Below, in pieces: positions 56,428 through 64,000 of a stretch of 64,000 nucleotides of DNA. The translations under genes and the position numbers were made by a program. Source of the stretch: Siphonodentalium dalli (Eukaryota > Mollusca > Scaphopoda > Gadilida > Siphonodentaliidae); NCBI GenBank assembly GCA_032622095.1, contig CP136062.1:162190875-162254874 (forward strand). Direction: 5' to 3'. How positions within the stretch are numbered: the stretch's first letter is position 1; every line of letters begins with the position of its first letter. Below the pieces are notes generated by a model. It saw only the letters and a list, made by a program, of their open reading frames with translations, was not told the DNA's origin and searched no databases.

Positions 56428-56550
56428 TTGTTTGACAGTTGGTGCCGCTGTATCCACTGTCACATACACATGTATATGTATATGTCCCGCCAGGGATATC
56501 TATGCAGGTAGCTCCATTCAAACAAGGCGAAGAATAGCAGAAACCCTGGT
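56428..56550 (-). CDS. EGF-like exon 1 of the window (atypical EGF, 41 aa)
   Basis: Minus-strand internal exon of 123 nt, phase 1-1, acceptor TTTCAG before 56550 and donor GTATG from 56427. It has six cysteines but starts QGFC, without the acidic calcium-binding lead. The Cys3-Cys4 loop [13 protein letters not shown] is three residues longer than in its neighbours and breaks the hydroxylation spacing. CYSSPC (O-glucose), CLNGATC (O-fucose) and [10 protein letters not shown] (EOGT) are kept. It probably does not bind calcium and may form a flexible joint. Its acceptor shows that the gene continues to the right. Confidence 0.92.
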
Positions 56551-56714
56551 CTGAAATTGATCAAAGAAGATGGGTTGCAAATAATGGCAGAATGAATGGC
56601 AGTTTCAATGTGGTCATGGGATTTTGACCGTGACAAAATTAAGCAAACTGAATTTTTATCTCGGTTAAATCCCATAACCATATTAAATATGCTATTTATT
56701 AAATACTAGCTGGG

Positions 56715-57235
56715 GTACCGGGCATTGCTCGGGTATAGATTGAGTAAATTTTTAGTGCCCCTTCAATAATTTAAATTAATTATTTTCACCTGATGTAAAC
56801 GTAACCTATTGCATGACACTATCCGGTTTAGTGACCTCTATATGTTAAGTTGATAAAAATTGCTCTTTATTGCTAATTATTAGTGCCTCTTAAGTCATCT
56901 GAGATCAATAGAACCTATCCCTTGATACTGCACATGTCAAATTAACTCAATGTGCCAATTTGCCCACATATCTTATGAGCTGATAATAAAAGCTCTTCAT
57001 TCATTGCCTTATGTTAATATCATTTATTAGTCCCCATTTAAGTCTTCTAAGGTCAAATGCACCTATCCCATGATATTCCCCTGGTCGGGTGACCCATGTG
57101 TACCAATTTTCCCACTTATCGTCTAAGCTGATAAGAAACGTTCTTTATTGCACATATATAATTTTAAGTTGCCCTTTATCACCTATCGAATGGTACTCCA
57201 TTTACCCCTACATACAAATTTCCAGCGACTAGGGT
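56715..57235 (+). repeat. Diverged tandem repeat of about 135 bp with a CTAGCTGGGGTACC lead
   Basis: Starts ACTAGCTGGGGTACCGGGCA. Then about three to four units share GAGCTGATAATAAAAGCTCTTY, ATTGC, AGTGCCYCTTAAGTC and ACCTATCCCWTGATA. No frame is conserved. Confidence 0.65.
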
Positions 57236-57239
57236 CGTA

Positions 57240-57461
57240 ATCATCATTGTAATCAAATTATTATCATCAACATGAGAATCGCCTGCATCATCAGCATCAT
57301 TATCATAATTATCATCATATCTCTCGTCATACTAATCGTCATCAGACACATCATCATCATCGTGATAGTAGTTTTCATCATCACCAAGGTTGTCACCATC
57401 ATCGCCAAAAACAACAACAACGTCATCATCATCGTCCTCATTATTTTCATCATGTTCAATC
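57240..57461. repeat. Degenerate ATC/GAT trinucleotide tract
   Basis: About 220 bp of ATC-rich sequence, open in several frames on both strands (Ile-rich on plus, Met-rich and Asp-rich on minus). Simple-sequence composition, not a gene. Confidence 0.92.
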
Positions 57462-57922
57462 AAGCCTGAGATTAGTGTGCCTGTCATTTGCAGAATGAGG
57501 TCACCAGAGGGTGAATTTAGTGATGCTATCCTGCACAGTTGGCTAGAATCACAAACTTCACCCTTCGGGGACCTCATTCTGCATGACCTCATCTGCTATG
57601 GGAGACATAGACTCAGATTGAAGATCCAAAATGGTGAATATGGTGATGTACACCCATTGGTAACATCCATTATACAACGTGTCGTCTGCCAATTTGGGGA
57701 TATAGAGAAACTAAACTAAAAAAGAAATAGAATCTGTGTGAAGAAGTTTCAAAAGAAATTTGATAATAAAGAAACACTCCAAAGAAGATGAGGCCTAAGC
57801 AGAATGAGGTCCCCAGAGGGTGAATTTGGTGATATGCTAGCCCGCTATGCGGGATAGCGTCACTAAATTCACCCTCTGGGGACTTCCTTCTGCAAATTAC
57901 AGACACACTAAATCCAGACTTG
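57462..57922 (+). mobile_element. D-family MITE, full length
   Basis: AAGCCTGAGATTAGTGTGCC to ACACACTAAATCCAGACTTG. Very close to 18360-18820 in order and length, with both stem-loops. It begins exactly where the ATC tract ends. Confidence 0.88.
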
Positions 57923-59945
57923 TTGTCATTATTGCCATCGCATCATCACCCATGTTATCATCTCTAATTCAATCTTATTTCGCCCTATTGTAAGCAGTGT
58001 CATGCCATAAAAAATAGATCTATTCTGTAAAGCCGTTGGAAACTTCCTGATTCCTGTTTGTTATATATTGACAGGGTGTGATACAATTTAAGTTTAGTTA
58101 ATGCATCCATGCAATGACTCTAACACTAATCTTTCTGATCAAAGTCTTAAAGACATATTATGGACTTGTTCGGGTGCATAAAACTGATAAGTTAGAACTC
58201 AGGTGCTGTGCCAACTGGAGGTATGTATAATTCTACTATCTCAATCTCTATGAAATCGACCATACCACTCCATAGAAAACAATGCCTGAGCAAAGTGCAA
58301 TTGTAAATATTTACATCTCGATTCGGGACGCAACAAACGCCGATAAACCAACGCAAATGATTTTGCCATTGATAGTCATTGAATTTAATTGATATATAAC
58401 AATGACGGCGTGTGTCACTGTGGAGATATCAGATATGTTCCTCAAAATGTCATTTTGCCTAAGCAAAATTCCCATTCCGAGTGGTATAAGATCCGATTCC
58501 GTGAAAGTTTTGCTCCATTTTCCACGACCATGTTTACTAATTGGTGTATATCGAGGGAGCAACTCATGGGATGACACATTCAAATGATAGGACTTGTTTC
58601 TGAGATATTTTACTGTTCACTTACTTATTCTTTAGGCCCATATATAGCATGCTGAACCAAATTACAAGAGTTTGCTCACTCAAATCCACACACACACAGA
58701 ACAAAAGTATTGTGTACAAATGTGAATTTCGAAGCGAAAGAGATAATGTTTTAATTTGTAGAACAAATTGCTTATGTGTATTCACAAACAACCCATCGTT
58801 ACTTTAAAAATAATTTAAGTTGATCAAAATAAGTGATTTTAGCTTGACATAATGCATTCAAAGTATAACACTACCATACGTTCCGATTCTGTTTTCGGAG
58901 CGTTCCGATTCACGACATGCACATTTTCAGCATTCTGATTCCTGACATGGATAAATGTTTCCCGTAATCTAGTTAATTGTTTCATTTTGATGGCTCCACG
59001 GCCATTCTACATGATGGTAATTTGTCCAATACTGATTGACTTTTAAGATAGCGATTGATCAGTACTGATCTCAGATGGGAATGCACGTTACAGAGCGATA
59101 TCGAGCTTCGTGTAGTGTTTTATCTATGAGCCCGAGACGAGTCATTCAGTTGGCGCTCAGCTGATTCGTTTTCGTCTACAATTAATTCGGCAAAACAATC
59201 GCCTAACAGCAATAATTGTAAATAAAAATCACAAAACCGCAAATTATATCATTCGTGGGTACCAAGTACAAGCAAATATTGATTTTCCATTCTCGGCAAG
59301 CGGCTCGTTGAAAATCGGTATTTGCTTGTACCCGCTCATGATAATTCTCATTTATATCAGGAAAAATGAAGACATTGATGTACAAACATTTCATAACATT
59401 ATTAGAAAATGTACTGCATAAAGAGTCTGAATGCATGCCCCTTTAATACTTTTGTCATCATTTTGAAGACAAAAGCTAAGGGCCGTCCCATGGAGACGTT
59501 TATCGCTAGAAAACTGGACGTTTATAATCGAAATCTAAAGAGCATTGCTCGGGCGACAATTGAACTTACTCAGGCGACAACGGAACATACAGGGCGGGAA
59601 TCGGAGCGAAGATATAAATAACTGATTACAGCATTTTTCAGGCTTTTTTTTTGGCAACAAACTAATATAATATGTTATTATACTTTCCTTATATCTGTCT
59701 TTGTCAGTTTTTCGGACGGTTAATTTGAAAATTGCTTGACCGACAAGCGGAAAAACTCACAACGGAATCGGCATTTGCTCGGGTGCAATGATATTTCGAG
59801 GAGCATGTCCTCCACAGTGGCGTGTGTTGTAAATATGGATTTATATTCGTAAAAATAACTACTTTGAGCAAGATTCTACATTCTATTTGATCACACCAAA
59901 CCGGAGTGTTTCACATCACTTTAATTGTTATAATATCCCCGGGCT
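57923..59945. other. Sequence upstream of the first exon with no supported gene
   Basis: A foldback lies at about 59250-59341 (GTGGGTACCAAGTACAAGCA against GTATTTGCTTGTACCCGC, with ATTGATTTTCC / GAAAATCGG). CGTTCCGATTC occurs twice near 58880-58910. A 70-codon frame at 59409-59621 is of unknown meaning. No EGF exon with splice sites is visible. Confidence 0.4.
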
Positions 59946-59949
59946 GTAT

Positions 59950-60055
59950 GCGTTAGTGGCTTCCCCAGTTCTGGTTAAAACACAGACTCAACAGCTATAT
60001 AATTCTGTACTGAGTCTGGTATATTTGGGGGATCCCTATTACCACAAGCAAGCAT
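59950..60055 (+). repeat. Diverged extra copy of the terminal repeat of the 60-kb element
   Basis: CCCCAGTTCTGGTTAAAACACAGACT, AACAGCTATA, GAGTCTGG and CCTATTACCA parallel CACAGTTCTGGGTAAACCCG, GAACAGCTAGCA, TTGGTCTGG and CCTATTACCA of 60088-60199, about 136 bp upstream. Confidence 0.7.
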
Positions 60056-61129
60056 TACGTCAGTCGCAACCAATCACAACATAGTGAGGTAAGGGCGCTG
60101 CCACAGTTCTGGGTAAACCCGACTCGAACAGCTAGCAATACTTGGTCTGGAGAAAATGCCTGTGTATCCTATTACCAAATAGCTCTGTGTCGATATAAAC
60201 AAGAAAACCATAGTCAGAAATGGTAACGCCACCAATATCATATTATTAGCCATAAATATAAATTATAATATAATTATACTATAAACTAGCTTTCAAATTT
60301 TATGTGGGAAATTTGCATACTTTCATATTTCAAGTTTTCCCGTTTCTCGTGTTATACATTACATTCTTCAAACTGTCTTCTTTATTACACACGCTGATGG
60401 GCCCGACTTCGTCCGGGCTGTTTCCCATCTGATTGCCGGCGAAAGGCGCGATTTGACCTTGAATTGACTATTTCGAAAGTCAAGGTCAGGTCAGGGTCAT
60501 GATTTGACCCGCCCAAAAGACCCCCACCCCGGATAAAAGTATCCCTAGGTATCAAATTTCGTCGAAATCCATCCGTTTTACCCGATTTGACCTTTGATTG
60601 ACCACATTGCAGGTCAAGGTCACGCGGAGGTCACGATTTGACCCGTTCAAAACACTCCTCGGACAAAAGTATCCCTAGGTATCAAATTTCGCCGAAATTC
60701 GTCCGTTTTACCCAAATTGACCTTGCATTGACAGTTTTAAATGTCAAGGACAGGTCGGGGTCACGATTTGACCCGTCCAAAACACTTCCCGGACACAAAC
60801 ACCCCTAAGTATCAAATTACGTTGAAATCTATGGAAAGCCGAAGAGGACATGTTAGTTGCTAATTGCTAGATATACGATGCACGACTTGTCGCGGTTAGT
60901 ATTTTATTTAAATTTTATGGCATAAATTGTTATTAAAACCGTATATACTATAAAAAAAATCAATGACTCGAAAATTAAGTGGGCCTTTAAACAAAGTCAC
61001 AATTGCAGTTAGGCTCATCTCATATTCGTCTATTCAGCGATATTCTGCTGCGCAGTTTGTTATAGCCTCCAGTATTCATTGAGTGTTATAGCCCCACTGT
61101 TATAATTTGCCTTTAGCAGGCGTACTCTT

Positions 61130-62368
61130 CAGGGGCGTAGCAAGCAAATTTTATTGGGGGGGTATAACCATTCATCGCGAAGCGGTCGGTGGGGGAGAGC
61201 ACGAGAGGGGGTCGCCCCCTCTCGATGGGGGGGGGGGGGTCCGGGGGTCTTCCCCTGGGAAAATTTTCTGACATTGGAAGCTTAAAGTGGCTCTCTGGTG
61301 GCTTCTGACCCATCTGACATTGTTTTCCCACCCACTACAACATCATAGATTAGATCAACATTCTTATTATTTATCAATTGTAATTTAATTTCATAAAATG
61401 GTAGGCCGATTGAAAGTGTAATGAACAAATAGGTATATGGGAATTCATGTTGTGTTATTATCTAGTCATTAATGATGTGAAATTACTCCCATAACTGGGA
61501 TCAGATATTCAGAAAGTAAATATGTCACAAACAACCATGAGAAAGTAGACTACATGGATACACACATCACCATGGGTATGTATCGTGGGGTATTTATCGT
61601 GTGTGTATGAATAGTGTGGGTATGCATCGTGGGTATGTATAGTGGGTATGTATAGTGGGTAGGTATCGTGGGGGTATGTATCCTGGGTATGTATAGCGTG
61701 GTTATGTATAGTGGTGGTATGTATTGTGTGAGTATGTATAGTGGTGGTATACATATGTATAGCGTGGGTATGTATAGTGTGGGTATGTATAGCATGGGTA
61801 TGTATAGTGGTGGTATATATTGTGTGGGTATGTATAGTGTGGGTATGTATAGCGTGGTTATGTATAGTGGTGGTATGTATTGTGTGAGTATGTATAGTGT
61901 GGGTATGTATAGTGTGGGTATGTATAGTGTGGGTATGTATAGCATGGGTATGTATAGTGGTGGTATATATTGTGTGGGTATGTATCGTGTGGGTATGTAT
62001 AATGTGGGTATGTATAGTGTGGGTATGTATAGCATGGGTATGTATAGTGGTGGTATATATTGTGTGGGTATGTATAGTGTGGGTATGTATAGCGTGGTTA
62101 TGTATAGTGGTGGTATGTATTGTGTGAGTATGTATAGTGTGGGTATGTATAGTGTGGGTATGTATAGTGTGGGTATGTATAGCATGGGTATGTATAGTGG
62201 TGGTATATATTGTGTGGGTATGTATCATGGAGGTATGTATGGTGTGGGTATGTATCGTGGGGGTGTGCATTGCCGCGATCGTCAGCGATACTTCATTAGT
62301 TTGCCAAATATTTTTACTAATCTTTGGAAAAATATCCCCCCTTGTCCCCCCCGGTTCCTACGCCCCTG
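61130..62368. mobile_element. Non-autonomous hAT-like element with 8-bp target duplication
   Basis: GTACTCTT at 61122-61129 and 62369-62376. Ends CAGGGGCGTAGC and inverted CTACGCCCCTG. The matching empty site, CAGGCGTACTCTTGCCTCAG, is intact at about 16318-16340 in the other copy of the host repeat. Inside are a G13 run near 61227 and a large minisatellite; no transposase. Confidence 0.95.
61574..62268 (+). repeat. 15-bp minisatellite (GTGTGGGTATGTATA) with 240-bp higher order
   Basis: About 46 units of 15 bp. A 240-bp period is visible: 61801-61980 and 62041-62220 are identical base for base. Because 15 is a multiple of three and the unit has no stop in several frames, long open frames of 211 to 253 codons exist on both strands; they are artefacts. 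Confidence 0.95.
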
Positions 62369-63486
62369 GTACTCTTGCCTCATATTATTGAGATATTAGG
62401 TCACACGTAATGACATTAATCGCATGGAAACATAGCAATTGTGTGGGCTGCATGGCGTGAATATGTAATGAGAAATAAGGTCATACGTAATGACATTAAA
62501 CTCAAGAAAACCCAGGAAAACAAAACAAAATCACATTTAATGTTTTAAGTTATTTCCTTCATAAAAAGAATCTTCGTGATAATGAACCCTCTCAATACTT
62601 TAGAATATAGAATTAACCTTAAAATAACAAAAACCTTCGGAATAGAGAACCTTCGGAATAACGAACCTTCAGATTGGTGAACCTTCGGAATAGCGAACAT
62701 TCAGAAAAATTTCGGAATAGTGGACCTTCGGGATAGTGAACCTTCGGAATAGAGACATGCCCCCAATATTCATATTATATGCCCAGAGTTCAAAGGTATG
62801 GGCCCATACAATTCTAAATTTGGCCCTTAAAATATTGAACCCCAAATTGGAGCCCGCACAGAACAGCACTTAAGTCAATTGTACCTGTGTCATGTCCCAA
62901 TGCAGGAGGGTCCATATATACCAAAACATTCATATTATATGCCAAGAATTCAAAGGTATGGGCCCACGTAATGACATTAAATCTCAAGAAAACCCGCGAA
63001 AACAAAACAAAATCACATTTAATGTTCTAAGTTATTTCCTCCTGTATCTGTATCGGTATGCGCGCAGGATAAGTTCGGATGTGAGCGCACACTCCATAAA
63101 AAGAATCTTCGTGATAATGAACCCTCTCAATACTTTAGAATATAGAATTAACCTAAAAATAACAAAAACCTTCGGAATAGAGAACCTTCGGAATAGCGAA
63201 CCTTCGGAATAGTGAACCTTCGAAATAGCAGATATTCAGAATAGTGAACCATCAGAATAGTGGACCTTCGGGATAGCGAACCTTCATAATAGAAACATGT
63301 CCCCACAATTACACCGGTGACGTAAACACATGTGCTAATCTTTGTCGGACTATCGTGACTCTATCGGTACGGTTTATACTCAAGTACGAAAAAATACCTA
63401 ACCATAATACATTCGACCAGTTGATTATCGATCGTCCACTCGAACATGAAAAACTGTAAAACAGCTTACACTACCTTGTGGCGTAA

Positions 63487-63791
63487 TAACTTCTCATGGG
63501 ACCCATGCATTATGACACCACAGCACATATATATAGCTTTACCAATGACAGATATCGCTTGTACAAAAACATAAATTATCGGATGCTTCAAACTGGCGAC
63601 TATCAACAAAGCGATGTAGCCACTCGGATGAATGTTGGAATCTCTATACAGTCACAGATTTCCACATAACAACAAATAGCGCCAGTTTGAAGCATCCGAT
63701 AATTTTTGTTTTTGTACAAGCGATATCTGTCATTGGTAAAGCTATATATATGTGCTGTGGTGTCATAATGCATGGGTCCCATGAGAAGTTA
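63487..63791. mobile_element. Foldback element with 112-bp arms
   Basis: Left arm TAACTTCTCATGGGACCCAT ... CAAACTGGCG is inverted almost perfectly in CGCCAGTTTGAAGCATCCGA ... GAGAAGTTA, with an 81-nt loop. It is set directly against the right terminal repeat of the 60-kb element. Confidence 0.9.
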
Positions 63792-63947
63792 TTTATATCG
63801 ACATAGAGCTATTTGGTAATAGGAGACACAGGCATTTTCTCCAGACCAAGTAATGCTAGCTATTCGAGTCGGGTTTACCCAGAACTGTGGCTGCCCTTAC
63901 CAAAAAGGCAGCAGAAGGTTCCAAGAGAAGCCAAGCTTGAATTCATG

Positions 63948-64000
63948 TGTCAGCATCACTAAATTCACCCTCTGGGGACTTAATTCTGCAAATCTTAGAC
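63948..64000. mobile_element. D-family MITE fragment running off the window
   Basis: GCATCACTAAATTCACCCTC, TGGGGACTTAATTCTGCAAA and TCTTAGAC match the right end of the D family. Confidence 0.8.

Larger units (their letters stand above)
60088..63901. mobile_element. 3.8-kb composite element with about 110-bp terminal inverted repeats
   Basis: Left end GGTAAGGGCGCTGCCACAG through TCGATATAAA (60088-60199) is inverted at 63792-63901. The interior 60198-63480 matches the intron sequence at 15203-17390. A separate hairpin (arms 63487-63598 and 63680-63791) lies against the right end. A hAT element (61130-62368) is inserted. I could not find a clear target duplication or a transposase, so the class is open. 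Confidence 0.82.

Noticed and set aside
57253-57592. Met-rich, Ile-rich and Asp-rich frames
   Set aside because: All come from the ATC/GAT simple repeat followed by a D-family MITE.
61509-62399. Open frames of 253, 243 and 211 codons on both strands
   Set aside because: They are translations of a 15-bp minisatellite; a unit divisible by three without stops stays open on both strands. No start context, splice signals or domain.

Overview
This is animal genomic DNA, not bacterial. The only convincing host coding sequence is a set of ten short exons on the minus strand. Each encodes one EGF-like domain of 37 to 41 residues, each is bounded by a splice acceptor and a GT donor, and each starts and ends in phase 1. 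Introns are 1.4 to 13 kb and consist mostly of transposable-element debris and tandem repeats. The AT-rich base composition, the crowd of hairpin MITEs and the Notch/fibropellin-like EGF repeats suggest a marine invertebrate with a repeat-rich genome, such as a mollusc, hemichordate or amphioxus-like animal. I cannot fix the species or phylum from sequence alone.

Gene layout. In transcript order (right to left) the exons are 56428-56550, 54909-55022, 53033-53146, 39879-39992, 35254-35367, 29177-29290, 24608-24718, 15085-15198, 7274-7387 and 3824-3937. The first has an acceptor and the last has a donor, so the gene continues beyond both edges of the window and neither the signal peptide nor the C-terminus is here. 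Together they encode about 382 residues of tandem EGF repeats, mostly calcium-binding. Every repeat carries the O-fucose consensus (Cys2, four residues, Ser/Thr, Cys3), so the product is probably a large secreted or type-I membrane protein of the Notch / fibropellin / Crumbs style. Because every exon is phase 1-1, any one can be skipped or duplicated without a frameshift.

Repeats. Four kinds dominate. (1) Tc1/mariner-like 150-220 bp hairpin MITEs (TA target, ends CAGTAATGCC), eleven copies. (2) TTAA-flanked piggyBac-like MITEs, many carrying the same roughly 66-bp hairpin core that also occurs inside a different terminal-inverted-repeat family. (3) A roughly 460-bp family of unknown class (D family), twelve full or partial copies. 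(4) Three non-autonomous hAT-like elements with perfect 8-bp target duplications at 32.9, 40.5 and 61.1 kb. Larger composites lie at 44121-48745 (long inverted ends, 3-bp target duplication, with another element nested inside) and 60088-63901 (about 110-bp inverted ends; its interior is shared with intron sequence at 15.2-17.4 kb). Two LINE 3' fragments (25.6 and 39.2 kb) are the only recognisable transposon protein remains. Minisatellites of 12 to 80 bp higher-order structure occur at 28.5, 31.9, 46.6, 50.0-51.9, 52.1 and 61.6-62.3 kb.

The layout is striking in that nine of the ten EGF exons have a recognisable mobile element within about 110 nt of a splice site, and one exon takes its polypyrimidine tract from sequence shared with a transposon-like element. 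No RNA gene, CRISPR array or complete transposase was found.
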